NCBI GenBank assembly: GCA_020850535.1
Contig: JADZEM010000071.1
Coordinates: forward strand, 1 to 58,295
Length of the DNA stretch: 58,295 nt
Origin: Chloroflexota bacterium
GTDB lineage: Bacteria; Chloroflexota; UBA6077; JACCZL01
Direction: 5' to 3'
Below the pieces are notes generated by a model that worked only from the letters and a program-made list of their open reading frames with translations, was not told the DNA's origin and ran no database searches. The position numbers were made by a program, and so were the translations under genes. This document shows positions 42,705 to 52,743 of the stretch, in pieces; within the stretch, counting starts at the first letter, position 1; the number at the start of each line of letters is the position of its first letter.

Positions 42705-43073
42705 ATGGAGATCACACGGATCTGGTCTACAGCGGACGGCGTCGCCCACTTCGAGCAGATGGCCGAGCCATCCTCATTCGCCGAGTACGTCCCCGGCATG
42801 CCCACAGAGCGCACCACGCCGCGCGCCGCCACCGAGGCGCACGTCGCGATCACCCCGGTCGGGATGCTGATGCCGTGGCACCCCTCGCCGCGCCGGCACC
42901 TGTGCATTACGCTGTCGGGGGAGGTTGAGATTCGCGTGGGCGATGGCAGCACCCGCCGGTTCACGGCTGGCGGCATGTACCTCGGCGAGGACCGCTCCGG
43001 CCAGGGCCACGAAACCGAGGCCATCGGGCCGGAGCCGTGGGTTCACCTGGTCGTCTCGCTGGCCGACGAGTGA
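42705..43073 (+). CDS. Cupin-domain protein
   Basis: A 122-residue single-domain cupin. The first motif region PWHPSPRRHLCITLSGEVEI and second motif region GGMYLGEDRSGQGHETEAI carry His residues placed to bind a metal. ATG at 42705 has GGAGG 4 bases upstream. It is divergent from the sugar ABC operon and could be a sugar isomerase or a small-molecule binding protein; the fold alone does not tell. Confidence 0.82.
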   Translation: MEITRIWSTADGVAHFEQMAEPSSFAEYVPGMPTERTTPRAATEAHVAITPVGMLMPWHPSPRRHLCITLSGEVEIRVGDGSTRRFTAGGMYLGEDRSGQGHETEAIGPEPWVHLVVSLADE

Positions 43074-43112
43074 CGATACCTTGATGAGGCAGGCCTGCGG
43101 GACGACGCGGGC

Positions 43113-44636
43113 CTACTGGCCGGTCGCTGAGAGCGTCACGGCGCCGGTGTCGTCGAACTTTGCGCCCTTGACCTCGCGGCCAGAGACGAGGTTCAGGGTG
43201 GTGTCGCCATTCGCATCGAACGACCAGCGCCCCAGGATGCCGTCGTAGTCGCGGGTCGCCAGCACGGCGTCGCGGATGGCCGCGCGGTCCTTGCGGCCAG
43301 CCCGCTTGATGGCGTCGAGCGCCACCTTCGTCGCCTCGTAGGCGTAGGCGGCGTACACCTCCGGCTCGGCCCCGGTCCGCACCTTGAATGAGCGATACCA
43401 CTCGCCACCACGCCCCGTCAGCTTGCTCGGCGCGATGCCGCTGAACGTCACCAGGACGCCCTCGGAGGCGTCGCCCAACGCCTCGACAAAGGTCGGCTGG
43501 TAGAGGCCGTCCGGCCCCATCAGCCTGACGTTCGGCCCGAGCGAAGCGCGCAGCTCCTTGAAGACACGCGACGCGCTGTTCTCGGTCAGGCCGCCGTAGT
43601 AGACCAGATCGGGGCTGGCGCTCTTGACCTTGCCGGCGATGCCGAAGAAGTCCGGCGCGCGCGGATCGACGGCCTCGGGCGGGCCGATCACCTGCATGCC
43701 GAGCTTGCCCGCCTGCTCCGCGAACGCCGCCGCCAGCGTCCGACCGTACAGCTCGGTATCGTGGAGCACGTAGACCTTGTTCGCGCCGAGTGACTTCGCC
43801 CAGAACGCCGCCGCGGCGCCCTGGACCTCGTCGGCCGGGATCGTCCGCGCGAAGTTCCGCTTGCCGTTGGGATAGAGGCTCTCCGGCTCGCCGCCGTCAC
43901 CTCGGCCGGGCCGAGTCAGCCCGCTGTACGTGGCCGAGGGGCTGATCGCCACCAGGTCGGCCCCATTGAGGATCGGGATCGCCACCCGCGCCGCGCCCGA
44001 GTTGTATGGCCCGAGGTAGACCATCGCATCCGGATCGGCCGCCGCCTTCTGCGCGTTCTCGGCCTCCTTGCCCGCATCCCAGGCGTTGCGCTCAGCCGTG
44101 GCGTCGTCCCAGTCTTCGTACACGATCTGCGCGCCGTCCACCCGGCTGGATACCTCGTCAAGCGCCAGCTTGATGGCGAAGACGATGGAGTCGGTCTGGG
44201 TCTTCGCCGGCCCGATCCTGGGCAGCGAGGACACGATCTTGATCGGGCCGGCAAGCTGGCCCGGTGCACCGGGTGAGGCGGCAGCGGCCACCGGCGCGAC
44301 GGGCACCACCACGTTCGCCGCGCCGGCCGGCCTGGGGGACGGCTGCGGCGCGGACGCGGTCGCCGGCGACACGGCAGCGGCCGGCGGGGCCGTTGGCTTC
44401 GCGGCGACGCTCGCAGGTGAGGCGGCTGCACCAACGGTGGGCGATTCCGCGGCGGCCGGTGAGGGCGGCAACGGCGCGCGCGTCGGCGGGATCGTGATGC
44501 CGCCGCTGCTGCACGCCGTCAGCAGCGTCAGCGCCAGAGCTGTCAGAACGAGGCGCGTCAGACGAACAACTCCCCCTCTCCCGCGTGCGGGGGAGGGGGT
44601 TGGGGGGTGGGGGGTTCGGAGCCCGCTCCGGATCAA
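43113..44636 (-). CDS. Branched-chain amino acid type ABC substrate-binding lipoprotein
   Basis: A 507-residue open frame from TTG 44636, which overlaps the leuD stop (TTGA). The lipoprotein signal is [18 protein letters not shown] (about 24-41). A long Ala/Pro-rich linker (45-130) precedes a LivJ-like periplasmic binding domain ([12 protein letters not shown] onward, with [12 protein letters not shown] and [15 protein letters not shown]). The first ~22 residues come from a GC-rich hairpin repeat, so translation may start closer to the signal, but no ATG, GTG or TTG is available there. No permease genes are nearby. The ligand may be an amino acid or another small molecule. Confidence 0.82.
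   Translation of the reverse strand: MIRSGLRTPHPPTPSPARGRGGVVRLTRLVLTALALTLLTACSSGGITIPPTRAPLPPSPAAAESPTVGAAASPASVAAKPTAPPAAAVSPATASAPQPSPRPAGAANVVVPVAPVAAAASPGAPGQLAGPIKIVSSLPRIGPAKTQTDSIVFAIKLALDEVSSRVDGAQIVYEDWDDATAERNAWDAGKEAENAQKAAADPDAMVYLGPYNSGAARVAIPILNGADLVAISPSATYSGLTRPGRGDGGEPESLYPNGKRNFARTIPADEVQGAAAAFWAKSLGANKVYVLHDTELYGRTLAAAFAEQAGKLGMQVIGPPEAVDPRAPDFFGIAGKVKSASPDLVYYGGLTENSASRVFKELRASLGPNVRLMGPDGLYQPTFVEALGDASEGVLVTFSGIAPSKLTGRGGEWYRSFKVRTGAEPEVYAAYAYEATKVALDAIKRAGRKDRAAIRDAVLATRDYDGILGRWSFDANGDTTLNLVSGREVKGAKFDDTGAVTLSATGQ
44572..44599. repeat. GC-rich REP-like hairpin, copy 3
   Basis: CCCCCTCTCCCGC pairs with GCGGGGGAGGGGG, one mismatch. It lies just after leuD and inside the 5' end of the binding-protein frame. 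Confidence 0.7.
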
Positions 44637-45262
44637 GCTGTCCCGGACAACATCTGCAGCTCGACGGTCGTGCGCGGGGTCGTCGGGAGCCAGGCCGGCC
44701 GCCGCGTCTCGAACTCCGAGATGGCGTCCTCGTGCGCCAGCGTCAGCCCGATGTCGTCCAGGCCGTTGAGCAGGCAGTGCTTGCGGAACGGCTCGATCTC
44801 AAACGTGTAGTCCAGGCCGTGCCCGTCCGAGATCGTCTGGTTCTCAAGGTCGATGGTCAGCCCGAAACCCGGCTCGCCGTTCGCCCAGTCGGCGATCGTC
44901 TTGCACTGCTCCTCGGGCAGCCGGATCAGCAGGATGCCGTTCTTGGCCGCGTTGTTGAAGAAGATGTCCGCGAACGACGGCGCGATGACGGCCCGGAAGC
45001 CGTACTGCTGGAGCGCCCAGGGCGCGTGCTCACGCGAGGAGCCGCAGCCGAAGTTGTCGCCGGCCACCAGCACCGAGCCGTCTGCATACTCTGTCCGGTT
45101 CAGGACGAAGTCCGGATCGCTGCGCCAGCGCTCGAAGAGGAACTGGCCCCAGCCGGTCCGCTCGATGCGCTTCAGGTGCACGGCCGGGATGATCTGGTCG
45201 GTGTCAACATTGGTGCGGTACAGCGGGACGACCTTGCCCGCGTGGGTCGTGAACTTCTCCAT
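44633..45262 (-). CDS. leuD: 3-Isopropylmalate dehydratase small subunit
   Basis: A 209-residue LeuD that pairs with LeuC to interconvert 2- and 3-isopropylmalate in leucine synthesis. Recognisable segments are [32 protein letters not shown] and [19 protein letters not shown] at 45262 lies 7 bases after the leuC stop. Its own stop overlaps a TTG that opens the next frame. Length is standard for bacterial LeuD. Confidence 0.97.
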   Translation of the reverse strand: MEKFTTHAGKVVPLYRTNVDTDQIIPAVHLKRIERTGWGQFLFERWRSDPDFVLNRTEYADGSVLVAGDNFGCGSSREHAPWALQQYGFRAVIAPSFADIFFNNAAKNGILLIRLPEEQCKTIADWANGEPGFGLTIDLENQTISDGHGLDYTFEIEPFRKHCLLNGLDDIGLTLAHEDAISEFETRRPAWLPTTPRTTVELQMLSGTA

Positions 45263-45269
45263 GACGACT

Positions 45270-46700
45270 CTATCCTTCCATCTTCCAGTCGCGGATGTCC
45301 ACGAAATGGCCGGCGATGGCCGCCGCCGCCGCCATGGCCGGGCTGACGAGGTGGGTCCGGCCGCCGCGTCCCTGCCGCCCCTCGAAGTTGCGGTTCGAGG
45401 TCGAGGCGCAGCGCTCGCCGGGCGCCAGGATGTCGGGGTTCATACCCAGGCACATCGAGCAGCCGGCCTCGCGCCACTCGAAACCGGCATCCAGGAAGAC
45501 CTTGTCCAGCCCCATCTTCTCGGCCTGGACCTTGACCTGCTGCGAGCCGGGCACGACCAGCGCCCGCACCTTCGGGTTGACGGTGTGCCCACGCACGACC
45601 TGCGCCGCGATGGTCAGATCCTCGATGCGCGAGTTGGTGCACGAGCCGATGAATACCCGGTCCAGCGAGATGTCCTCCATCGCCGTGCCGGCCTTCAGGT
45701 CCATGTAGGCCAGGGCGCGCTCGGCGGCCTCGCGGGCCGTCTCCGACTCCATCGCGTTCGGGTCGGGCACGCGGCCCGTCACCGGGACCACCATGCTCGG
45801 GTTGGTGCCCCACGACACGAACGGCGCAAGCTCGGCAGCATCGAAGATCTCGACGCGGTCGTAGGTCGCCCCCTCGTCGGTCTTGAGCGAGCGCCAGTAG
45901 TCGAGGGCCTGTTCCCAGAGCTTCCCCTTCGGCGCGTGCGGACGGCCCTCGATGTACCGGAACGTCGTCTCGTCCGGGGCGACGATGCCGACCCGGCCGC
46001 CGCCCTCGATGGACATGTTCGAGACGGTCATCCGTCCTTCCATCGAGAGGCTGCGGATCGCCGAGCCCGTGTACTCGATGGCGTGACCGGTCGCGCCGCC
46101 GATGCCGATGCGCCCGATGATCCCGAGGATGATGTCCTTGGCCGTCACGCCGGCCGGCAGCTCGCCGTCAACCCGGATCTCCATCAGCTTCGGGCGGGCC
46201 TGGATCAGCGTCTGCGTCGCCAGGACGTGCTCGACCTCGGAGGTGCCGATGCCGAATGCCACCGCGCCAAATGCACCGTGGGTGGCGGTGTGGCTGTCGC
46301 CGCAGACCACCGTCATGCCCGGCAGGGTCAGGCCCAGCTCGGGACCGATGACGTGCACGATGCCCTGCATCGGGCTGAGCGCGCCCTCCAGCCGCAGCCC
46401 GAACTCCGCGCAGTTGCGGTCGAGCGCGTCAAGCTGCTGCTTGGAGATCGGGTCTTCGATGGGCAACGTGCGGTCGGTGGTAGCGACGTTGTGGTCGGCC
46501 GTGGCGATGGTCAGGTCGGTCCGCCGAACCTGCCGGCCGCTGAGGCGGAGGCTCTCGAACGGCTGCGGCGACGTGACCTCGTGTACGAGATGCAGGTCGA
46601 TGTAGATGAGCGCCGGCTCGCCGGGCTCTTCGCGGACGACGTGGTCTTGCCAGACTTTCTCGAACAGCGTGCGCGGGGCACTGGAACCGTTGGCGCCCAT
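45270..46700 (-). CDS. leuC: 3-Isopropylmalate dehydratase large subunit
   Basis: A 476-residue aconitase-superfamily subunit holding a [4Fe-4S] cluster. The cluster Cys are in FIGSCTNSR and in [12 protein letters not shown], and the substrate region [13 protein letters not shown] is present. ATG at 46700 follows GAGGGG at 8 bases and AAGG closer in. The frame stays open upstream without family support. It forms an operon with leuD. No leuA or leuB is in the window. A hairpin (GCCGCGCTC/GAGCGCGGC, about 46788-46811) lies in the leader, but I see no T-box or leader peptide. Confidence 0.97.
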   Translation of the reverse strand: MGANGSSAPRTLFEKVWQDHVVREEPGEPALIYIDLHLVHEVTSPQPFESLRLSGRQVRRTDLTIATADHNVATTDRTLPIEDPISKQQLDALDRNCAEFGLRLEGALSPMQGIVHVIGPELGLTLPGMTVVCGDSHTATHGAFGAVAFGIGTSEVEHVLATQTLIQARPKLMEIRVDGELPAGVTAKDIILGIIGRIGIGGATGHAIEYTGSAIRSLSMEGRMTVSNMSIEGGGRVGIVAPDETTFRYIEGRPHAPKGKLWEQALDYWRSLKTDEGATYDRVEIFDAAELAPFVSWGTNPSMVVPVTGRVPDPNAMESETAREAAERALAYMDLKAGTAMEDISLDRVFIGSCTNSRIEDLTIAAQVVRGHTVNPKVRALVVPGSQQVKVQAEKMGLDKVFLDAGFEWREAGCSMCLGMNPDILAPGERCASTSNRNFEGRQGRGGRTHLVSPAMAAAAAIAGHFVDIRDWKMEG

Positions 46701-46867
46701 GCCTTCACCCCTCGTGGACTCGATGCCCGCCCCCGGCCTGGATCGCCCCTGCTCGCACAAGCGCAGGCGGCCTGGCGGATGTTGCCTGCCGCGCTCGACG
46801 GCGAGCGCGGCAGCCAGCATCTGGTGGCAGGCATCCTTCTAGCAGCGATGCTACCGGCAGATCAGCT

Positions 46868-46893
46868 AAAAGGGCAAGACCGATTTCCTGCCC
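46868..46893 (-). terminator. Rho-independent terminator after the flavin reductase gene
   Basis: On the minus strand GGGCAGGA pairs with TCTTGCCC around a 6-base loop and is followed by TTTT. It is 35 bases after the flavin reductase stop and separates it from leuC. Confidence 0.7.
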
Positions 46894-46927
46894 ATGCCAT
46901 CACGACCTATGATATCGACGGCGGTGG

Positions 46928-47584
46928 TCAGCGGCCCTGGTAGTTCGGGTTCGGCCGGATCATCTCGAACTGCTCGTTCGTGCGGGTGTAGCCGTCGCCG
47001 GCCATCCGCCCGACTGCCCGCAGCTGATCCATCCGGATCCGGAACCGCTCGGCGTCAAACAGGTCGTCGCGGACGTGCCACGCCACGATCTCCCCAATGA
47101 TCAGCACCGCGCCGGTCACGGGATCGCCGACCGGCACCGTCTGGACCACTTTGCATTCCATGTTGATCGGCGCTTCGGCCACCCGCATCGGGCGGACGCG
47201 GCTGCTCGGGAGCGGCGTCAGGCCGGCCGTCACCAGCTCGTCAACATCCGAGGGGAACTCCTCAGAGGTGGCATTCATCGCCTCGCCCACGTCCTCGCTG
47301 ACAAGATTCAGCACGAACTCGGGCACCTCCAGCACGTTCTGGAGGGTGTCCTTCGGCTTGCCGTCACGCAGCCCGGTCGAGACGACGACCGTCGGCGGGT
47401 TCCCGGTCGCGGCCATGAAGAAGCTGTACGGCGCGAGGTTGCCGACGTCGTTGGCCGAGACGGTGGAGACCCAACCGATGGGCCGTGGCACGACTGACCC
47501 GATCAGCAGCTTGTACGCGTCGCGCGGGGAGATCTCGCGGGTGTCGAGGTACACAGACCCTCCGAGGCCGGCCGAACAAGGCAT
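46928..47584 (-). CDS. Flavin reductase-like, FMN-binding protein
   Basis: A 218-residue split-barrel protein. The region SVVPRPIGWVSTVSANDVGN (about 30-49), LAPYSFFMAATGNPPTVVV and the later GDPVTGAVLIIGEIVAWHV match the flavoredoxin/flavin reductase family, which binds FMN and often supplies reduced flavin. The ATG at 47584 lacks a clear ribosome binding site. A GTG at 47554 follows GGAGGG by 3 bases and starts just before the conserved part, so the first 10 residues are uncertain. Confidence 0.85.
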   Translation of the reverse strand: MPCSAGLGGSVYLDTREISPRDAYKLLIGSVVPRPIGWVSTVSANDVGNLAPYSFFMAATGNPPTVVVSTGLRDGKPKDTLQNVLEVPEFVLNLVSEDVGEAMNATSEEFPSDVDELVTAGLTPLPSSRVRPMRVAEAPINMECKVVQTVPVGDPVTGAVLIIGEIVAWHVRDDLFDAERFRIRMDQLRAVGRMAGDGYTRTNEQFEMIRPNPNYQGR

Positions 47585-48012
47585 GGTGTGGAGGGCATGG
47601 TACCGTCTACGGCGGTCACCCAGCAGGCCGCTCGTCGGGGGCGGGACCGGGCAATCGCCGTCCCACCCCCGAGGCTTGTCGCACCGACGTTCCGATCACG
47701 CGGACCGCACTACCCCACCTATTGGCCCCGTCGCCAATGGCTCGGCCGGCTGTCGCTGGAGCCGGACCCGTCGTGACCGATCCGAACGCGGTAGAGACAC
47801 GGTACCACCGACCACTGGCCGTCGCAACGATTGTTCCGTCGATAGTGGGCAGAGGTGGCTTGACGTAGCGCATTCGTGACGCGTGCTGCTCGGGCAGAGG
47901 GTGAGGGGTAACACAGCACAGATTGCGCTGCATTCTTCGGACACAGATTGACTGGGCGGTACAATCTCTGAAAGGTGGCACGTTGTGCTGCCGCCCGCCG
48001 GGAGGGCCAGTT
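47585..48012. other. Intergenic region with the NfeD gene promoter
   Basis: About 430 bases between divergent genes. The only signal I can support is TACAAT at 47960-47965, about 47 bases before the NfeD start. Open frames here have no protein-like composition. Confidence 0.5.
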
Positions 48013-49455
48013 ATGCGTCCGACGCTCGTGCGCGCACTCCGCCTGACCGCCTTCGCCCTGCTGCTGGCCGCCGGACTGCTCTCGCTGGCCGGCCCCGGCC
48101 TCCAGGGCGCGAGCGATGCCCCCGTCGCGCAGGCCCAGGACACGGTCGCGCCGGTCTCCGTCGTGACCGTCCGAGGCGTCATCAACCCGACGCTCGCGCA
48201 CTTTGTCAACCGCTCCATCGACGCCGCCGAACAGAGTGGCGCGCAGGCCGTCGTCCTCCAGCTCGACACGCCCGGCGGCCTCGACTCGTCGATGCGCCAG
48301 ATCATCCAGCGCATCCTGGCCGCGCGCATCCCGGTGATCGTCTACGTCGGGCCGCCGGGCGCGCGGGCCGGCTCGGCCGGCGTCTACATCACCTACGCGG
48401 CGCACGTCGCGGCGATGGCCCCGAACACCAACATCGGGTCGGCCACGCCCGTGGCGATGGGCGAGAGCGGCGAGCAGCAGATGTCGCCGGAGATGCGCGC
48501 GAAAGTCACCAACGACGCCATCGCCTACATCCGCTCGCTGGCCGAGCAGCGCGACCGCAACGCCGCCTGGGCCGAGCAGGCCGTCCGCGAGGGCGCGAAC
48601 GTCTCAGCGCAGCAGGCGCTCAGCCTGGGCGTCGTCGACCTGATGGCGAACGACGTGCCCGACCTGCTCCGCAAGCTCGATGGGCGCGCCGTGGAGACCG
48701 CCGCTGGCACGGTCGCGCTTCAGACGGCACAGGCGTCCACCCAGGCGGTGAGCATGAACCTGGTGGACGCGCTGCTGCACGCGCTGAGCGATCCGACCAT
48801 CGCCTACTTGCTGATCAGCCTCGGAACCATGGGCCTCTTCTTCGAGCTGTCGAACCCCGGCAGCATCCTGCCGGGCGTGGTCGGCGGGATCTGCCTGCTG
48901 CTCGGCTTCTACGCCCTGGGCACCCTGCCCGTAAACTACGCCGGGCTGCTGCTGATGGGGTTCGCGTTCCTCCTCTTCGTCATCGACCTGTTCGCGCCGA
49001 GCCACGGCGTCCTGACGGCGGGCGGACTGGTGGCGTTCGTGTTCGGCTCGCTGATGCTGTTCAACGTGCCAGAGGCCGCCCCGTGGATCACCCTGTCGGC
49101 ATGGACCGTAGTCGGCGTCACCGCGACGATGGCCGGCTTCTTCCTGGTTGTGGCGCGGCTGGTGTCACGCTCGCAGCACCTGAAGCCGGCCGCCGGCGCC
49201 GAGGCGCTCATCGGGCAGGTCGGCAGGGTGCGCTCGCCGCTGACGCCGGCCGGCATGGTGTTCGTGGACGGCGCACTCTGGGAGGCGACCGCCGAGGGCG
49301 GAGGCGACCCGATCCCCGCTGGCGCGCGCGTCGAGGTGCTGGCGCTCGACGGTTTGCTCCTGCGCGTGCGGCCAGTCCGCGAAACAGCGACGGAAGCGCC
49401 GGTCTCGCCGCCGTCGCCAAACGCCGCATCGGTCGGGGTCAAGACTCGCCCCTGA
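48013..49455 (+). CDS. NfeD-family membrane serine protease
   Basis: A 480-residue protein with a signal peptide (about 8-27), an extracytoplasmic ClpP-like protease domain (45-255) with Ser121 in GARAGSAGVYITY, about five membrane segments (270-400), and a C-terminal OB-fold NfeD domain (GQVGRVRSPLTPAGMVFVDG). This is the long NfeD form linked to membrane quality control and usually partnered by a stomatin-like protein. No stomatin gene is adjacent. ATG at 48013 has GGAGGG 6 bases upstream. Confidence 0.92.
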   Translation: MRPTLVRALRLTAFALLLAAGLLSLAGPGLQGASDAPVAQAQDTVAPVSVVTVRGVINPTLAHFVNRSIDAAEQSGAQAVVLQLDTPGGLDSSMRQIIQRILAARIPVIVYVGPPGARAGSAGVYITYAAHVAAMAPNTNIGSATPVAMGESGEQQMSPEMRAKVTNDAIAYIRSLAEQRDRNAAWAEQAVREGANVSAQQALSLGVVDLMANDVPDLLRKLDGRAVETAAGTVALQTAQASTQAVSMNLVDALLHALSDPTIAYLLISLGTMGLFFELSNPGSILPGVVGGICLLLGFYALGTLPVNYAGLLLMGFAFLLFVIDLFAPSHGVLTAGGLVAFVFGSLMLFNVPEAAPWITLSAWTVVGVTATMAGFFLVVARLVSRSQHLKPAAGAEALIGQVGRVRSPLTPAGMVFVDGALWEATAEGGGDPIPAGARVEVLALDGLLLRVRPVRETATEAPVSPPSPNAASVGVKTRP

Positions 49456-49499
49456 ACGCATCGTCACCCTCTGGGAGCGCGGACATCCCAGAAAGTTTG

Positions 49500-49727
49500 C
49501 TATGGCGTCGGCGGCTTCCACGGGTCGAACGCCAGGAACGCCTTGCCCTGGTACGTCGCCGCCCGGATCGAGAGCGTCTGCCCGTCGGCAAATCGGACCC
49601 GGAAATGCTGGAGGTCCGAGGTCACCGACTCGATCTGCCGCCCCACGAGCCAGCTCCAGTCAACCGTACAGCCCTCGTCAGTCGTCGCTGCCGCGTCAGC
49701 CTTCGATAGATCGTCGTGCGTTGCCAT
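49500..49727 (-). CDS. Small protein of unknown function
   Basis: A 75-residue protein with a short polar N-terminus and a compact core (about 22-75: WSWLVGRQIESVTSD, then FRVRFADGQTLSIRAATYQG and FDPWKPP). The alternating pattern suggests a small beta-sheet domain. ATG at 49727 is preceded by GAGAGA. It lies between the NfeD and HtrA genes and may be an independent unit. No family is recognised. Confidence 0.6.
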   Translation of the reverse strand: MATHDDLSKADAAATTDEGCTVDWSWLVGRQIESVTSDLQHFRVRFADGQTLSIRAATYQGKAFLAFDPWKPPTP

Positions 49728-49788
49728 CGTCGTCTCTCTCCACGCATTCTGTCACGACAGGCGAGCGCCTCTCACGGGCCGCCGGGCG

Positions 49789-50991
49789 CTACCGTGACTC
49801 GGCCGGGTACTCGCCCAGGGTCACCTGCACGGTCTGCTGCGAGCCGTCGCGGACCAGGGTGACCGACACCGTGTCGCCCACGTTCAGACTGTCGATGCTG
49901 GCCACTAGGTCTGCCACCCGCGTCACGGCGCGCCGCTCGATCTCCAGGATCACGTCGCCGCTGGCCGGGTTCTCGTTCGTGCCGCCCCGGATGCCGGCCC
50001 GCTCGGCCGGGCCGCCGGGCGTCGCCTCGCGGACCAGGATGCCCTGGTCGATCTTCACGGCCAGCTGTTCGGCCAGGACCGGCGTGAGCGCCACGCCCGC
50101 GATGCCCAGCCAGGGCCGCGCGACCTTCTGCCCGGAGATCAGGTTCGGCATGATCTGCAGGGCCGTGTTGATCGGCACCGCGAACCCGACGCTCAGTTGC
50201 GAACGGTCCACCAGCGTGGTGATGCCGACCACCTCGCCGCGCGAGTTGAGCAGCGGCCCACCCGAGTTGCCGGGGTTGATGGCTGCGTCCGTCTGGATCA
50301 TGTCCAGCAGCGGGCGGCGGCCGGCGTCCTCGATGGGCCGGCCCACGCCGCTCACCACGCCGACGGTCAGCGTCCGCGCGAACCCGTACGGGTTACCGAT
50401 CACCACCGCCAACTGTCCGACGCGGACCGCCGTGCTGTCGCCCAGCATCACGGGCCGCAGCCGCTCGGAGGGCGCCTCGATCTTCAACAGGGCGATGTCG
50501 TTCAGGGTGTCGCGCCCGCGCACCTCGGCCGGCATCTTCAGCCCGTCGGCCAGCGTCACCTCGATGCGCGAGGCGTCCCGAATGACGTGCTCATTCGTGA
50601 GGATGTGGCCCTGGGCGTCCACCAGAAAGCCCGAGCCGGATCCCTGCCGCGCTCCGGTGTTCTGCGCCGATGCGCTCGCACGGGGCACCTGGACCGAGAC
50701 GTTCACCACCGACGGCGCGACCCGCTCGAACAGGTCGGCGACAGCGTCCTCATCCAGCCCGAGCGGCCCGAGGGTGCGGTTGGTCGAGACCGGCGGCGCA
50801 ACCTGGGCCGAGGCGCGGGGCGTCGGCGCTGTCGCCGTTGGCGCGCCTGGGGCGGCGGGTGTCGGTGTCCCTGCCGTCTGCTGCAGCGCGGCGGGGCGCA
50901 CCCCCAGCAGCAGGCCGGCTCCGACCGTCAGTCCCACGCCGAGCGCCAGCCCGAAGCTGACGGCGAGCAGATAGCGTCCGAGCAGGGTCAC
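49789..50991 (-). CDS. HtrA/DegP-like serine protease, membrane anchored
   Basis: A 400-residue S1C protease. An N-terminal membrane anchor (5-30) and a Pro/Thr linker precede the protease domain with His135 (TNEHVI), Asp165 (LNDIALLKI) and Ser243 (NPGNSGGPLL). A PDZ domain follows (about 300-395: PWLGIAGVALTPVLAEQL, SGDVILEIERRAV). It degrades misfolded envelope proteins. The GTG at 50991 is chosen because TATAGT lies about 35 bases upstream; the longer open frame would start before that promoter. Confidence 0.9.
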   Translation of the reverse strand: MTLLGRYLLAVSFGLALGVGLTVGAGLLLGVRPAALQQTAGTPTPAAPGAPTATAPTPRASAQVAPPVSTNRTLGPLGLDEDAVADLFERVAPSVVNVSVQVPRASASAQNTGARQGSGSGFLVDAQGHILTNEHVIRDASRIEVTLADGLKMPAEVRGRDTLNDIALLKIEAPSERLRPVMLGDSTAVRVGQLAVVIGNPYGFARTLTVGVVSGVGRPIEDAGRRPLLDMIQTDAAINPGNSGGPLLNSRGEVVGITTLVDRSQLSVGFAVPINTALQIMPNLISGQKVARPWLGIAGVALTPVLAEQLAVKIDQGILVREATPGGPAERAGIRGGTNENPASGDVILEIERRAVTRVADLVASIDSLNVGDTVSVTLVRDGSQQTVQVTLGEYPAESR

Positions 50992-51025
50992 GCCAGACCA
51001 CCGTCCGCAACGTTGGATGCGCTGA

Positions 51026-51031
51026 CTATAG
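51026..51031 (-). promoter_or_regulatory. -10 element of the HtrA gene
   Basis: TATAGT on the minus strand would give a start point near 51019 and a leader of about 27 bases before GTG 50991. The -35 region is weak. Confidence 0.5.
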
Positions 51032-51192
51032 GGGCGCGGCCGGACGCCGAGCCACAGTTTCACGGGGCCGCCCCCGGCGACAACCGACGTTTTCAGAGGG
51101 ACGACGGACGGGCCATCACTCCGAGAATGCAGAGATCGTTGGGACAAGTGAGGTCGCATAACCGCTGCGATACCAAGCTTATCGGCGCGACA

Positions 51193-51987
51193 ATGCATCA
51201 GGCAGAGATGTCCGCCGACCGGGAGCCACGCTCGATGCCCAGCGACATGCCGCACGAGGTCGTCAACGGAGCCGCCGCCCAAACGCGGCCGGTCAAACGC
51301 GTCCTGGCGCTGCCCAGTCGCGAGGGGCTGCTGATCTGCGCTGCCAGCCTGATGCCGGCCTACCTCTTCGGCTTGATGGGGCTCCTCAACGTGCTCGGCC
51401 TGATCGCCATGGCCCAGGCCGGCCCTGGGGAAGACCCGCGCGGCCCGGCCGCCGGCTGGCTGCACTTCGGGCACCAGCTGCTGAGCACAGCGTTCGCGCT
51501 GCTGGTCTGCTGGCTCTTCCTGATCCGCCGGCCCTCGACGGCCGGACGCGGCGTCGGCGGGCGGATCTCGGACATCGCGGCAGTGGCCGGGACCGTCGTG
51601 GCGATGGGCATCGGGATGGCCCCGCGCACCGTCGACAACCTCTACGCGCTGGCGACGGCCGAGGCGCTGCTCTCGGTCGGCCTCGTCGTGATGGTGATCG
51701 GGCTGGCCAGCCTCGGCCGCTCGTTTGGGATCATGCCGCGAGCGCGCGGCCTCGTCCAGCACGGGCTGTACCGCTGGATTCGCCACCCGATCTACCTCGG
51801 CGAGTTCCTGGCCTTCGGCGGCATGCTGGTGCTGGCCGTCAGCCCGCTCACGGTGACCGTCTACGCCGTGTTCGTGGCGCTCCAGGTGTACAGGATGGTG
51901 GTCGAGGAGCGGACGCTCAGCGAGGCGTACCCAGTGTACGCTGAGTACTGCACCCGTACCGCGCGCTTGCTGCCCGGCGTTTACTAG
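51193..51987 (+). CDS. Isoprenylcysteine carboxyl methyltransferase-like membrane protein
   Basis: A 264-residue protein with about six membrane segments. The C-terminal part GLYRWIRHPIYLGEFLAFGG followed by RMVVEERTLSEAYPVYAEYC has the RHPxY and E-E-x-x-L patterns of ICMT/PEMT-type integral membrane methyltransferases, which methylate lipids or small molecules with SAM. The start could be ATG 51193, 51208 or 51235; the last has GGGAG 9 bases upstream. A prepilin peptidase gene follows after 21 bases. Substrate unknown. Confidence 0.82.
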   Translation: MHQAEMSADREPRSMPSDMPHEVVNGAAAQTRPVKRVLALPSREGLLICAASLMPAYLFGLMGLLNVLGLIAMAQAGPGEDPRGPAAGWLHFGHQLLSTAFALLVCWLFLIRRPSTAGRGVGGRISDIAAVAGTVVAMGIGMAPRTVDNLYALATAEALLSVGLVVMVIGLASLGRSFGIMPRARGLVQHGLYRWIRHPIYLGEFLAFGGMLVLAVSPLTVTVYAVFVALQVYRMVVEERTLSEAYPVYAEYCTRTARLLPGVY

Positions 51988-52008
51988 ACATTCGAGTCAG
52001 GGGGGACC

Positions 52009-52743
52009 GTGGGCGAGATCGCGATGCTGTTGGGGATGCTGGCGGCCGGGCTGGGGGCGGGCACGCTGGTAACCATGATTGCCAGAAGCCTGCCCGAGCG
52101 CAACCGGTTCATCAGTCGGCCAATCTGCGCGGAGCAGGGCTGCACGCTGGATTGGCACGCTGCCAGTCAGGCCCTCCGTGCCGCTGGCGTGGCTCGTGAC
52201 TGCCCGACCTGCGGGGCCGGCCCGGCCCGCGGCGACATCCTGCTGGAGCTGGCAACGGCTGGCATCTTCGGCGCGCTGGCCCTGGTGACGTCAACGGGCT
52301 TTGCCCTGGCGATCAACGCCGTCTTCGCCACCCTGCTGATGATGATCCTCGCCATCGACCTGCGCCATCGGCAGGTCTACCTGATCATGGGGTACGGCGG
52401 CATCCTGCTGGCCCTGCTGGTCGCCCCGATGAGTATGAGCGGCGGCCTGCTCAGCGCGGCGGTCGGGGGCATCGTCGGCGGGCTGGCCTTCGGCGGCCTG
52501 TACCTGCTGGGCCGGGTCATCTACCGCGGCGGCGAGCCGCTCGGGACGGGCGACATCACTATCGCCGCCCTGCTCGGCGCGATGGCCGGTTTCCCCGGCA
52601 TCCTGACCGCGCTGCTGGTCGGCATCCTCACGGGCGGCGTCGGCGCGGTCCTCATCCTGACGCTCGGCGGCTCCCGCAAGGTGTTCATGCCGTACGGGCC
52701 AGCGCTGTGCGTCGGCGGCCTCTGGGTGATGCTCGTCCGCTAG
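52009..52743 (+). CDS. Type IV prepilin peptidase (A24 family)
   Basis: A 244-residue membrane aspartic protease that trims leader peptides of type IV pilin-like proteins. Catalytic aspartates are Asp117 in AIDLRH and Asp182 in the GxGD motif LGTGDITIAALLG. Cys40, Cys45, Cys65 and Cys68 form the zinc site of the N-terminal cytosolic domain. GTG at 52009 follows a GGGGGG run. No other pilus gene is in the window. Its stop overlaps the stop of the convergent GT-C gene by 4 bases. Confidence 0.9.
   Translation: MGEIAMLLGMLAAGLGAGTLVTMIARSLPERNRFISRPICAEQGCTLDWHAASQALRAAGVARDCPTCGAGPARGDILLELATAGIFGALALVTSTGFALAINAVFATLLMMILAIDLRHRQVYLIMGYGGILLALLVAPMSMSGGLLSAAVGGIVGGLAFGGLYLLGRVIYRGGEPLGTGDITIAALLGAMAGFPGILTALLVGILTGGVGAVLILTLGGSRKVFMPYGPALCVGGLWVMLVR

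Noticed and set aside
46701-46927. T-box or leu leader peptide upstream of leuC
   Set aside because: No T-box core, no Leu-codon run and no specifier structure could be found; only a simple hairpin and the terminator of the upstream gene.
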